NCBI RefSeq assembly: GCF_020905345.1
Contig: NZ_JAJJMO010000001.1
Location: 496,001-560,000 of the forward strand
Length of the DNA: 64,000 bases
Origin: Flavobacterium pisciphilum
Lineage (GTDB): Bacteria; Bacteroidota; Bacteroidia; Flavobacteriales; Flavobacteriaceae
Reading direction: 5' to 3'
Shown: positions 53,201 to 61,412 of the stretch, one piece after another
Layout of the letters: each line of letters opens with the position of its first letter
How positions within the stretch are numbered: position 1 is the stretch's first letter
Made by a program: the position numbers and the translations under genes
Notes under the pieces: model-generated
What the model was told of the DNA's origin: nothing
The model's input: the letters and a program-made list of their open reading frames with translations, nothing else
Database searches by the model: none

Positions 53201-53243
53201 TAATCCTAATAACGCCGAAAATTTTTCTGTGTTATCAGGATTA
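53201..53243. terminator. Imperfect terminator hairpin
   Basis: TAATCCTAATAACGC (53201-53215) pairs with GTGTTATCAGGATTA (53229-53243) with two mismatches. It lies between the convergent genes ending at 53173 and 53263. Confidence 0.6.
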
Positions 53244-53262
53244 ATCTATCTAAATCTCCTTT

Positions 53263-53889
53263 CTAACTTTCAATTCGTTTTTTTACTATTTCTAAAAGCT
53301 CTTCTTTAGTCATAAATGTGTTTAAGAAATCTTCTAAATTTCCCTCATTAGAAATTTCTCTAAAAAAGACTTCATGATCGGTACCAAATAATGTAGGATT
53401 CTCCGGATTTGGGTCAGATAGGCATATATAATAGTTATCAGGAAAACCATAACTAGAAAAAAGATAAATAAAATCTGGAGAAGGATCATTCGTAACCGCT
53501 GTTATTTCGCTTAGATCAGTATCTTCATCCATAAAATCTTCATTCCATTCTTCATAGTCTTCAGTTCCTTCTTTAAAAGGTGTAAAAGGTTGCCCTTCCC
53601 AAAACATCTGCCCATAACCTTCAATTGTTAATCGGTAATATTTTTCGATTATTTTATCATAAAAAGCCTTTTTGTCTTTTTTAAAAAGTTCAATATTTTG
53701 ACTAATAAACTCAGCAATACCATAAATTGGTTCTGAATCCTCGGCCGTTTCCCAAGGAGTATCAATTGGTCTTCGATAAAGAACCGTATTAAAAGTAATT
53801 GACATAATATCGCTATATGTAGACAATCCTTTTACCATACTTATGTTCCCACCCAATTGTTGAATTCTATCTAAAATTTCCTTTTTCAT
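53263..53889 (-). CDS. Hypothetical acidic protein, possibly SMI1/KNR4-like
   Basis: A 208-residue acidic cytosolic protein. The C-terminal half has DFIYLFSSYGFPDNYYICLS, PNPENPTLFGTDHEVFFREI and NEGNLEDFLNTFMTKEELLE, which resembles SMI1/KNR4 or SUKH-type immunity proteins (the pattern of a late aromatic-rich strand then EFL...F). Such proteins often counteract polymorphic toxins. No toxin gene is recognisable in the neighbourhood. It stands alone with a terminator at its 3' end. Confidence 0.6.
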   Translation of the reverse strand: MKKEILDRIQQLGGNISMVKGLSTYSDIMSITFNTVLYRRPIDTPWETAEDSEPIYGIAEFISQNIELFKKDKKAFYDKIIEKYYRLTIEGYGQMFWEGQPFTPFKEGTEDYEEWNEDFMDEDTDLSEITAVTNDPSPDFIYLFSSYGFPDNYYICLSDPNPENPTLFGTDHEVFFREISNEGNLEDFLNTFMTKEELLEIVKKRIES

Positions 53890-54090
53890 TTATATTATTC
53901 TTTGAATCTAAATTAAGGTAATTCATTTACAAATCAAAAAATAGCTAATTATAATATTCAAAAATAAAAATGCAACTTAAAAACAATCCATTCTTAAAAA
54001 CAAAATCAGTAGTAAGGCTCCGTTATTATCAGTTTACCAGTGCACCACTCGTTTTATTATTAATAATAACTTAATATTTTCTTTTTAATT

Positions 54091-54121
54091 TTGAGTATAT
54101 GTAGTCAACTACGTATATTTG
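54091..54121 (+). promoter_or_regulatory. Promoter with internal palindrome, GNAT gene
   Basis: TTG (54091-54093), a 20-base spacer, then TATATTTG (54114-54121). The spacer holds GTAGTCAACTAC (54101-54112), two 5-base arms around CA, which extends outward with ATA and TAT. A repressor bound here would block the polymerase. Confidence 0.65.
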
Positions 54122-54161
54122 CATATAAATTATTTTATAGAATGTAAATCAATAAAAAGAA

Positions 54162-54611
54162 ATGGAAAATAAATCAACTCACCCATTGACCAATATAATA
54201 AGTACCGAATTAATTAATGATCAAGATCAAATAAATCTTGCCTTATTTATACGCAGACAAGTATTTGTTGAAGAACAACATGTATCTGTAGAACGTGAGT
54301 CTATGGATGATACTGAATCGATTCATTATCTAGCAACTTATAATGAATTGCCTGCTGGAGCAGCTAGATATAGAAAAACAACTAAGGGAACTAAAATCGA
54401 GCGAATTGCTGTACTGAAAAATTATAGAGGCAAAGGAATTGGGGAAGCCATTTTGCTTAAAATACTTGACGATGTAAAATCAGAAGAAGTAATATACTTA
54501 CATGCACAAGTCAATGCAATCGAATTTTACAAAAAAAATGGTTTTAAAGAAACTGATAATTATTTTGTAGATGCTGGAATCGATCATGTCGAAATGGATT
54601 TCGTTAAATAA
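54162..54611 (+). CDS. GNAT-family N-acetyltransferase (ElaA/YjcF-like)
   Basis: A 149-residue single-domain GNAT: LALFIRRQVFVEEQHVSVER near the start, ATYNELPAGAARYRKTTKGT, KIERIAVLKNYRGKGIGEAI as the acetyl-CoA binding motif A (RGKGIG), and YLHAQVNAIEFYKKNGFKE at the end. It resembles YjcF/ElaA. The substrate is unknown. It has its own promoter with an operator-like palindrome and a terminator after it. Confidence 0.9.
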   Translation: MENKSTHPLTNIISTELINDQDQINLALFIRRQVFVEEQHVSVERESMDDTESIHYLATYNELPAGAARYRKTTKGTKIERIAVLKNYRGKGIGEAILLKILDDVKSEEVIYLHAQVNAIEFYKKNGFKETDNYFVDAGIDHVEMDFVK

Positions 54612-54630
54612 ACTTCCTTTTTAAGAAAAT

Positions 54631-54666
54631 AAAAAGCCTCCAAATAGCTATTTTGGGGGCTTTTTT
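54631..54666 (+). terminator. Intrinsic terminator after the GNAT gene
   Basis: AAAAGCCTCCAAA pairs with TTTTGGGGGCTTTT (one G-T wobble) around a short loop; six T residues follow. Confidence 0.85.
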
Positions 54667-54679
54667 AATAAAATAGAAG

Positions 54680-54687
54680 TAAATTTG
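54680..54687 (+). promoter_or_regulatory. -7 box of the EamA-like gene
   Basis: TAAATTTG fits TAnnTTTG. It overlaps a TTG that would start a longer frame (54685), so the ATG at 54727 is preferred. Confidence 0.5.
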
Positions 54688-54726
54688 GAGCAAATAATTT
54701 CTCTTAAAATAAACCAGAAAAAATAT

Positions 54727-55584
54727 ATGTTATTTCTAATATTAAGTATTTTATGCAGTGTAAGCGTTGGTGTTATATTTAAAATAGCTCGCAAGTACAA
54801 TACTAATAATACTCAAATCGTTGCATGCAATTATATCTTTGCCCTTGCACTTTGTTATATATCATTTAATCCAGATACTGCAGCAATCACGGCTACAGCT
54901 CCGTGGAGTTTGTATATTGTAATTGGAATTTTATTGCCTTATATATTTCTCTTTTTAGCACTCTCCATAAAACACATGGGAATTGTAAAGACAGATGCTG
55001 CACAGCGCTTGTCGCTATTTATTCCTATTCTAGCAGCTTGGTTATTGTTTAAAGAAGAATTTAATATCCTTAAAATTACAGCACTTATAATTGGCTTCCC
55101 TGCGTTATTACTTATCCTCAATAAGCCCACAGAAAAAACGACTAATAAATGGGTCTATCCCACAATTGTTTTGTTAGGTTTTGGAGTAATCGATATCCTT
55201 TTTAAACAAATAGCAACTCACACAGACCTTCCCTACACGACTTCTTTGTTTGCAATTTTTGCTATCTCAATGACTATAATGATAGTAGTTGTTCTGTATG
55301 AAACTCTTTTTAAGAAAGTAAAACTAACTGCTAATAATATCCTTTTTGGTGGATTGGTTGGTATTCTTAATTTTGGAAACATTCTCTTTTATCTAAAGGC
55401 ACATAAGGAGTTTTCAGAAAATCCATCAACGGTTTTTGCTGGAATGAATATGGGAGTTATCATTATAGGAAGTCTTATTGGTATTCTAATCTTTAAAGAA
55501 AAACAAACCAAGTTGAATTACCTTGGTCTTTTCTTAGCTTTGATAGCGATTGTTTTAATTGTAATTTCTCAAAATAGCAACTAA
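54727..55584 (+). CDS. EamA/DMT-family transporter
   Basis: 285 residues with about ten membrane helices in two EamA halves. The first opens MLFLILSILCSVSVGVIFKI and contains LSLFIPILAAWLLFKEEFNI; the second contains TVFAGMNMGVIIIGSLIGIL and IFKEKQTKLNYLGLFLALIA. The KEE and KEK positions are typical ends of EamA repeats. Members export amino acids, nucleosides or drugs; the substrate is not readable here. It lies 4 bases before the glycosylase gene, so they are probably co-transcribed. Confidence 0.9.
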   Translation: MLFLILSILCSVSVGVIFKIARKYNTNNTQIVACNYIFALALCYISFNPDTAAITATAPWSLYIVIGILLPYIFLFLALSIKHMGIVKTDAAQRLSLFIPILAAWLLFKEEFNILKITALIIGFPALLLILNKPTEKTTNKWVYPTIVLLGFGVIDILFKQIATHTDLPYTTSLFAIFAISMTIMIVVVLYETLFKKVKLTANNILFGGLVGILNFGNILFYLKAHKEFSENPSTVFAGMNMGVIIIGSLIGILIFKEKQTKLNYLGLFLALIAIVLIVISQNSN

Positions 55585-55588
55585 CAAA

Positions 55589-56080
55589 ATGGAAAGTTAT
55601 TCTTTTGAACCTATAGCATCTCCAAATGCCTCTATTTTAATTCTTGGAACCATGCCCGGAATAAAATCATTGGAACTAGGGCAATATTATGGTCATAAAC
55701 AAAATAACTTTTGGAAATTACTATTCACTATTTTAAAAGAAGATCCTACAGACGATTACGAAGCTAAAAAGGAAGTCTTAATAAAAAATAACATTGCCGT
55801 ATGGGATGTTTTAAAATACTGCGATAGAGTTGGGAGTTTGGATAGTGCCATTAAAAATGAAATAACAAACGATTTTGATACATTCTTAAAAGAACATCCA
55901 CAGATTAAATCCATCTTATTTAATGGACAAAAAGCAGCTGCATTTTTTAAAAAATATATTAAAGTAAGTGATGATTATAAACTAATTACACTCCCATCTA
56001 CAAGTCCCGCAAATGCAAGTAAATCATTTGATTTAAAACATAAAGAATGGGAAGTAATTTTAGAATTACAACAAGAATAA
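55589..56080 (+). CDS. DNA-deoxyinosine glycosylase (UDG superfamily)
   Basis: A 163-residue member of the uracil-DNA-glycosylase superfamily of the hypoxanthine-DNA-glycosylase type. Landmarks: ILILGTMPGIKSLELGQYYG (motif 1; residues 18-37), NNFWKLLF, VWDVLKYCDRVGSLDSAIKN, and the late LPSTSPANAS loop (motif 2). It removes deaminated adenine (hypoxanthine) from DNA in characterised relatives, preventing A-to-G transitions. It shares an operon with the EamA gene, a pairing without an obvious functional link. Confidence 0.88.
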   Translation: MESYSFEPIASPNASILILGTMPGIKSLELGQYYGHKQNNFWKLLFTILKEDPTDDYEAKKEVLIKNNIAVWDVLKYCDRVGSLDSAIKNEITNDFDTFLKEHPQIKSILFNGQKAAAFFKKYIKVSDDYKLITLPSTSPANASKSFDLKHKEWEVILELQQE

Positions 56081-56105
56081 TTCAAATCTGGAATTCGTAA
56101 CTAAA

Positions 56106-56113
56106 TAATTTTG
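56106..56113 (+). promoter_or_regulatory. -7 box of the pentapeptide gene
   Basis: TAATTTTG fits TAnnTTTG, 41 bases before the ATG at 56155. Confidence 0.4.
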
Positions 56114-56154
56114 TTTATTTGCACCAGCCATTTACTCCCTCCATCCCCATTAAT

Positions 56155-56724
56155 ATGACAGATTATTTTCTTGATAAAGAATACAAAGACATCACCTACA
56201 CTATAGATGGTCTGAATTTCAAGGATTTTGAATGCTGTACTTTTAATAATTGTAACTTCTCAGCTTGTACTTTCTTAGCTGTTACTTTTATTGACTGTAT
56301 ATTTAATAATTGCACATTTAGTGAAGCCAAAATAAACTATGTCGCTTTTAGAACTGTAACCTTTAATGACTGCGAAATTAAAGATGTGAATTTTGCCATG
56401 TGTGATAAACTTATATTTGAAGTAAATTTTAATAATTGCATTTTAGATTTTTCTAAGTTCTATACTCTAAAGATAAAAGGAACTTCATTTACCGATTGTA
56501 GTTTGGTTGCGGTAGATTTTATGGCTAGCGATATCACAAATGTGGTTTTTGATAATTGTGACTTGTATCGCTCTGAATTTGATAGAGCCATTGCAAACAA
56601 AACCGATTTTAAAACCAGTTACAATTATACATTAGACCCTTCTAGAGTAAAACTAAAAAAAGCAATTTTTTCTTTGAAAGAAGTCAAAGGCTTACTTTTT
56701 AAACACGATATTATAGTGCATTAA
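56155..56724 (+). CDS. Pentapeptide-repeat protein
   Basis: 189 residues from the ATG at 56155 (MTDYFLDKEYKDITYTIDGL). Most of the protein is made of five-residue coils with a central F or L and small polar residues at i-2 (FEDCTFNNCN-like units: FKDFECCTFNNCNFSACTFL; AVDFMASDITNVVFDNCDLY), about 25 units in a right-handed beta-helix. An upstream TTG adds 12 residues but is preceded by no promoter. Qnr and MfpA belong to this fold, but no DNA-gyrase-binding loops can be identified, so quinolone protection is not claimed. Confidence 0.88.
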   Translation: MTDYFLDKEYKDITYTIDGLNFKDFECCTFNNCNFSACTFLAVTFIDCIFNNCTFSEAKINYVAFRTVTFNDCEIKDVNFAMCDKLIFEVNFNNCILDFSKFYTLKIKGTSFTDCSLVAVDFMASDITNVVFDNCDLYRSEFDRAIANKTDFKTSYNYTLDPSRVKLKKAIFSLKEVKGLLFKHDIIVH

Positions 56725-56858
56725 CGTTTTCTGCCAAGTTTCGCTAAAAAGGAATCCAGAGAGTAAAAAAACAATCCTATAAATTATTCTGTAACTGACT
56801 AAAATTTATCCTTTTTTAATATATTTACTTATATCATAATCACGAAACGTATCGCATC

Positions 56859-57383
56859 ATGAATACTCAAGAACATACTATCCGAAATGCTAAAACAGCC
56901 GAGTTTGAAGAAATCGGAAAATTGATGGTTCAAGTTTATTCACAATTAGAAGGTTTTCCAAAAGAATCAGAACAACCCAACTATTACAAAATGCTTGCTA
57001 ACATTGGTGATTTAACCAATAATCCCGATACACAACTTCTAGTTGCCGTTACCACTGATAATAAAATCGTTGGTAGTGTGGTTTATTTTAGCGACATGCA
57101 ATTTTATGGCTCAGGAGGAATTGCAACCCAAGAGCAAAATACCTCTGGTTTTAGATTATTAGCTGTAAACCCAAACAATCGGGATCAAGGAATTGGCAAG
57201 CTCTTAATAAAAGATTGCATTGAAAAAGCCAAACACAAAAAACACCATCAATTGATTATTCATTCAACTATGGCAATGCAAACTGCTTGGAAAATGTATG
57301 AAAGACTAGGCTTTAAAAGATCCGAAGATTTAGATTTCATGCAAGGAGAACTTCCTGTTTTTGGATTTAGACTATTACTTTAA
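56859..57383 (+). CDS. GNAT-family N-acetyltransferase
   Basis: A 174-residue GNAT protein: IRNAKTAEFEEIGKLMVQVY, NKIVGSVVYFSDMQFYGSGG, FRLLAVNPNNRDQGIGKLLI (motif A, with RDQGIG as acetyl-CoA loop), and TAWKMYERLGFKRSEDLDFM at the end. It is monocistronic and its substrate is unknown. Confidence 0.9.
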   Translation: MNTQEHTIRNAKTAEFEEIGKLMVQVYSQLEGFPKESEQPNYYKMLANIGDLTNNPDTQLLVAVTTDNKIVGSVVYFSDMQFYGSGGIATQEQNTSGFRLLAVNPNNRDQGIGKLLIKDCIEKAKHKKHHQLIIHSTMAMQTAWKMYERLGFKRSEDLDFMQGELPVFGFRLLL

Positions 57384-57783
57384 GTATAAAACATACTTTT
57401 GGCAGTATTAGCTAGTCATATAATGTGCCCATTTATTTCTATTCCTGCTTTAGCAAAAGACAATAGATTTTACATTTATTGCGCCCTTCATCCTATTTTT
57501 ATATTAAACACGGCACCACTATGTTAATTATATAACTATTTTTTAAAGTTATATAATGCAATTCGCATGTAAAATACTGAACTTTAACAATATGTTTCTT
57601 AGTATAACTTATACTAAATCAATTATTTAAAAAGCGGATTAAAATCAAATTATTTTAATCCTATCCTATTCTTTAAAATATAGCCCGAAAAAAGGAGCTC
57701 TATTTTTTCAATACACAAGATTTTACATTTTTTAATGCACCTAATAGGATTATAAAATAATTTTCACCAATTAAAAATATATT
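57384..57783. other. 400-bp intergenic region with two AT-rich inverted repeats
   Basis: No gene. ATTATATAACT (57527-57537) and AGTTATATAAT (57547-57557) form an 11-base stem with a 9-base loop. TTAGTATA-ACT-TATACTAA (57599-57617) is a perfect 8-base-arm palindrome. The region must hold the promoter of the mla operon; these could be the operators or the terminator of the GNAT gene. No TAnnTTTG box stands out. Confidence 0.5.
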
Positions 57784-58545
57784 ATGCCAACTTTATACTT
57801 TAAAAATACATTTACAGATATAGGCGATGCAACACTTTTTACCAAAAAGTTTTTCAAAGAGGTGTTTGTTCCTCCCTATGAAACCAAAGAATTCTTTAGG
57901 CAATGTTATCTCATAGGCTATAAATCACTCCCTTTAGTGGCTATTACTGGTTTTATAATGGGATTAGTGCTCACACTACAAACAAGACCAACATTGGCAA
58001 CTTTTGGGGCTGAATCTTGGTTACCTGGTATGGTCGCATTGTCTTTAATTAGAGAAATTGCTCCTGTAATTACAGCATTAATTTGTGCTGGTAAAATTTC
58101 ATCAGGAATCGGAGCTGAACTAGGTTCTATGAAAGTAACAGAACAAATAGATGCAATGGAAGTAGCCGCCATTAATCCGTTTAAATATTTAGTCGTTACG
58201 CGCATTTTAGCCACAACATTAATGGTACCACTACTAGTCATTTTTGCTGATGCCATCGGAATACTAGGTGGTTATGTTGGAATAACAATTCATAGCGATG
58301 TAAATGCCTACCGATACATCTCACAGGTTTTTGAATCATTAGACTTTATAGATATTATCCCCGCTACTATTAAAACTTTTTTCTTTGGTTTTTTTATAGG
58401 AATGATTGGCTGTTACAAAGGGTTTAATGCCTCAAATGGTACTGAAAGTGTTGGTAAAGCAGCAAATTCAGCGGTAGTTACAGCTTCTCTGACCATTTTT
58501 ATTTTAGATATGCTCGCAGTACAAATCACTGATTTATTTTTTTAA
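57784..58545 (+). CDS. mlaE: MlaE-family ABC permease
   Basis: A 253-residue inner-membrane permease of the lipid transport complex. Five membrane helices are visible, with SLPLVAITGFIMGLVLTLQT, SWLPGMVALSLIREIAPVIT and the conserved ELGSMKVTEQIDAMEVAAIN (about 115-134) followed by PFKYLVVTRILATTLMVPLL. It pairs with the ATPase and the MCE-domain protein encoded downstream. In E. coli the MlaFEDB complex moves phospholipids to or from the outer membrane. The stop codon of this gene is followed by the mlaF ATG one base later. No MlaB gene is in the window. Confidence 0.92.
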   Translation: MPTLYFKNTFTDIGDATLFTKKFFKEVFVPPYETKEFFRQCYLIGYKSLPLVAITGFIMGLVLTLQTRPTLATFGAESWLPGMVALSLIREIAPVITALICAGKISSGIGAELGSMKVTEQIDAMEVAAINPFKYLVVTRILATTLMVPLLVIFADAIGILGGYVGITIHSDVNAYRYISQVFESLDFIDIIPATIKTFFFGFFIGMIGCYKGFNASNGTESVGKAANSAVVTASLTIFILDMLAVQITDLFF

Positions 58546-58546
58546 T

Positions 58547-59323
58547 ATGAAATCTAAACAAGAAAATAGCGCACAAACTGTCACTCCTAATAAACGAACT
58601 CCTGTAATCGAAATCATAGACTTACATAAGTCTTTTGATGATAATGATGTGCTAAAAGGAGTAAATCTCACCGTTAACAAAGGTGAAGACTTAGTCATTT
58701 TAGGAAGATCAGGCGAAGGTAAATCGATAACTATAAAATGTATTGTTGGATTGGTAATTCCTGATAAAGGAAGCATAAAGGTATTGGGAGAAGAAATAAT
58801 TGGTTTAAAGAGAACTGAGCTGAATCAAATAAGAGTCAAAATTGGATTTCTTTTTCAAAGTGGTGCCTTGTATGATTCTATGTCGGTAAGAGAGAATTTA
58901 GAGTTTACATTAAAACGACATTCTAAAAAGCTAACTGCTCAGGAGACAGAATCTCAAATTTTGGATGTTCTTGATAGTGTTGGTTTAGCTGATGCTGTAG
59001 ATAAAATGCCCTCAGAATTATCTGGTGGTATGCGAAAACGAATTGGTCTTGCTCGTACTTTAATTCTAAAACCAGAAATTATTTTGTATGACGAGCCTAC
59101 TACAGGACTTGATACAATTACATCTAAGGAAATAAGTGAACTAATCTTAGATATTAAGAAAAAACGAAAAACAACTTCTATAATTATTACCCATGATATG
59201 TCTTGCGCCAAACTAACAGCTGATCGGGTAATGATTTTAAAAGACGGTGTAATACATGCTGAAGGAAAATACGAGGAATTAGAAAAAAGCGAAGATAAAT
59301 GGGTAAGATCATTTTTTATATAA
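58547..59323 (+). CDS. mlaF: MlaF-family ABC ATPase
   Basis: 258 residues. Walker A is GRSGEGKS (53-60), a form typical for MlaF; the signature is LSGGMRKR and Walker B LILYDEP-like (EIILYDEPTTGLD). The H-loop is IITHDM. A short N-terminal extension (about 20 residues, QENSAQTVTPNK) precedes the core. It overlaps nothing and lies one base after mlaE and 20 bases before the MCE gene. It drives lipid transport by the MlaE homodimer. Confidence 0.93.
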   Translation: MKSKQENSAQTVTPNKRTPVIEIIDLHKSFDDNDVLKGVNLTVNKGEDLVILGRSGEGKSITIKCIVGLVIPDKGSIKVLGEEIIGLKRTELNQIRVKIGFLFQSGALYDSMSVRENLEFTLKRHSKKLTAQETESQILDVLDSVGLADAVDKMPSELSGGMRKRIGLARTLILKPEIILYDEPTTGLDTITSKEISELILDIKKKRKTTSIIITHDMSCAKLTADRVMILKDGVIHAEGKYEELEKSEDKWVRSFFI

Positions 59324-59343
59324 ACATTTAACAATAAGAAATT

Positions 59344-60120
59344 ATGAATAAGGAATCTGGATTTAAATGGAAACTAGGAATGTTTGTAACAATAGGTTTA
59401 ATCCTTTTTATGTTAACTATTTATTTTATTGGAAAACAACAAAATTTATTTGGTTCAACATTCCATATAACATCAACTTTTAAAACTGTAAGTGGTTTAC
59501 AAGTGGGTAACAATGTGCGTTTCTCAGGAATTAATATAGGTACTGTCGAAGACATACAATTAATAAACGATTCATCTGTGGTTGTAAAATTAGTTATCAA
59601 AGATGAAGTTAGACAATTTATAAAGACAGATGCTAGAGCTAGTATTGGTTCTGAGGGATTAATGGGCGACAAAGTCCTAACTATTTCACCTGGTAATAAT
59701 TCAAATAGAATTATTGCTGATAATGGTAAAATTGCTTCTATAGATGCTATAGAAATGGATGACATCATGAAAAGTGTAAAAAAAAGTGTTGATAATGCTG
59801 GTGTAATATCAGAAGAGCTTGCCGTCTTTACTCATAATATGAATAATGGTGACGGTGCATTGTCAAGATTACTGACGGATCCAAAACTTGCAAACACATT
59901 AACTAAAACAATTACCAATTTGGAAAGTGGTACACAAGGATTTAGTCAAAACATGGAAGCTGCAAAAAGTAACTTCTTGTTTAGAGGATATTACAAAAAA
60001 AAGGAAAAAGAGAAAGAAAAAGAGAAAGAGGAAGCAGATAAAAAAGCAAAAGAAGAACATGAGAAGCTAGAGAAGGCAAAAGAAAAAAAAGAAGAAGCCC
60101 CTAAGGGGAAAGAAAACTAG
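59344..60120 (+). CDS. mlaD: MlaD-family MCE-domain protein with K/E-rich tail
   Basis: 258 residues. A single N-terminal membrane anchor (LGMFVTIGLILFMLTIYFIG, about 11-30) is followed by one MCE domain (FHITSTFKTVSGLQVGNNVR to DKVLTISPGNNS, about 38-120). After that comes a helical region of about 90 residues and finally a very charged tail, starting KKKEKEKEKEKEEADKKAK at about 216 and ending EEAPKGKEN. The MCE domain forms a hexameric ring that carries lipid between membranes in MlaD. The tail is unusual, and its codons (AAA, GAA, AAG, GAG) look like expanded repeats. It is the last gene of the operon. Confidence 0.92.
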   Translation: MNKESGFKWKLGMFVTIGLILFMLTIYFIGKQQNLFGSTFHITSTFKTVSGLQVGNNVRFSGINIGTVEDIQLINDSSVVVKLVIKDEVRQFIKTDARASIGSEGLMGDKVLTISPGNNSNRIIADNGKIASIDAIEMDDIMKSVKKSVDNAGVISEELAVFTHNMNNGDGALSRLLTDPKLANTLTKTITNLESGTQGFSQNMEAAKSNFLFRGYYKKKEKEKEKEKEEADKKAKEEHEKLEKAKEKKEEAPKGKEN

Positions 60121-60319
60121 AAACATTTCTACTTTGTCTTCAAATAAAGTTACTACTTCAAAAACTGCATTAGGTTTTAGCAATAAAGCATAATTAGGCT
60201 CTCAGACGTAATTATTTTTTTAATTCCACACAAAGACACATTGTTTCGTAAATAAAACAACTGTGCGCTTTTTTGAGGGGTTATGCCTTATTCTTGAAAT
60301 GGAACCCTTTAGCAGAATA

Positions 60320-61090
60320 TTAAGCCTAGCTACTTTATGTGATTCCTCCTTCGTCGGAATGACAAGTTTGGGGAGAGAACTTTGTCACTATGCTTATAAA
60401 ACTTAGCTCCTTAGAGCCTTAAAAGAACCTTTGCCTCTTTTAAAAATAACATACTTTATGTTAGCTTCTTTATGTGATTCTTCGTTCCTCAGAAAGACAA
60501 GTTTGCGTCTAAAATAACTCAAGAATCCAGATTCCTTTAAACCTTTGTCACTCTGAGCCTTTGTCACTTTTTAAAAATGTGATTCCTCCTTTGTCGGAAT
60601 GACAAGTTTGGGGAGAGAACTTTGTCACTATGCTTATAAAACTTAGCATCTTAGAGCCGCAGTACCTCAGAGCCTTAAAAGAACCTTTGTCACTTTTTAA
60701 AAATGTGATTCCTCCTTTGTCGGAATGACAAGTTTGGAGAGAGAACTTTGTCACTATGCTTATAAAACTTAGCACCTTAGAGCCTCAATACCTCAAGAGC
60801 CTTAAAAGAACCTTTGTCTCTTTTTAAAAATGCGATTCCTCCTTCGTCGGAATAACAAGTTTGGGGAGAGAACTTTGTCACTATCCTTATAAAACTTAGC
60901 ACCTTAGAGCCTCAGTATCTCAGAGCCTTAAAAGAACCTTTGTCTCTTTTAAAATTAACTTACTTTGTGTTAGCTTCTTTGTGCGATTCCTCCTTTGTCG
61001 GAATGACAAGTTTGGGGAGAGAACTTTGTCACTATGCTTATAAAACTTAGCACCTTAGAGCCTCAGTACCTCAGAGGCTTAAAAGAACCT
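60320..61090. repeat. Intergenic repeat array 3, six divergent units
   Basis: The core GATTCCTCCTTCGTCGGAAT (variants TTTGTCGG) occurs at 60341, 60476, 60581, 60717, 60834 and 60985 and is followed each time by GACAAGTTTGGGGAGAG or a variant. Spacings are uneven (105-151). Between cores lie CTTATAAAACTTAGC, CCTTAAAAGAACC and similar phrases as in array 1. It fills the gap between mlaD and the rRNA operon (60121-61120). Open frames in it are repeat-derived. Confidence 0.85.
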
Positions 61091-61124
61091 TTGTCCCTTT
61101 CTAAAAAAAGTTTAAAACAAAAAA

Positions 61125-61152
61125 AATCCCCATCAAATTCATGATGAGGATT
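61125..61152 (-). terminator. rRNA operon terminator
   Basis: Read on the minus strand: AATCCTCATCA, a 6-base loop, then TGATGGGGATT followed by a T run; one G-T pair. It comes 7 bases after the 5S 3' end. Confidence 0.85.
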
Positions 61153-61158
61153 CTAAAG

Positions 61159-61267
61159 AAAGGCGACGACATACTCTCCCACATAACTGCAGTACCATCT
61201 GCGCAGGCGGGCTTAACTACTCTGTTCGGGATGGGAAGAGGTGAGCCCCGCCGCAATAACCACCTTA
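61159..61267 (-). rRNA. rrf: 5S ribosomal RNA
   Basis: On the minus strand the sequence starts AAGGTGGTTATTGCGGCGGG, contains the conserved CCCATCCCGAACAGAGTAGT region and ends GTCGTCGCCTT, whose ends pair into stem I. The length is about 109 nucleotides. The boundaries are estimated to within a few bases. Confidence 0.93.
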
Positions 61268-61387
61268 AGGTCGTTAGTTGCTTTGGACAACTTTTCAATC
61301 GTTTGTTATCATCTAGGATAACAACCAATCAAACAATATCTTAACATACTGAGATAAAGAAACATAAATACTATTAGAAAGTTTCTC

Positions 61388-61407
61388 CCCCACACCGAAG
61401 TGTGGGG
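61388..61407 (-). other. UUCG hairpin in 23S-5S spacer
   Basis: On the minus strand CCCCACAC-TTCG-GTGTGGGG: eight base pairs around a C(UUCG)G tetraloop, between 23S and 5S. It is a likely RNA-processing element of the transcript. No tRNA is present in this spacer. Confidence 0.7.
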
Positions 61408-61412
61408 AAAAG

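Noticed and set aside
56155..56724. Qnr-type quinolone resistance protein
   Set aside because: Only the pentapeptide fold can be seen; the loops that define Qnr cannot be recognised, so resistance is not claimed.
60548..60775. Minus-strand open frame in repeat array 3
   Set aside because: Its translation is an internal repeat (SFISIVTKFS.QTCHSDKGG twice) produced by the DNA repeat.
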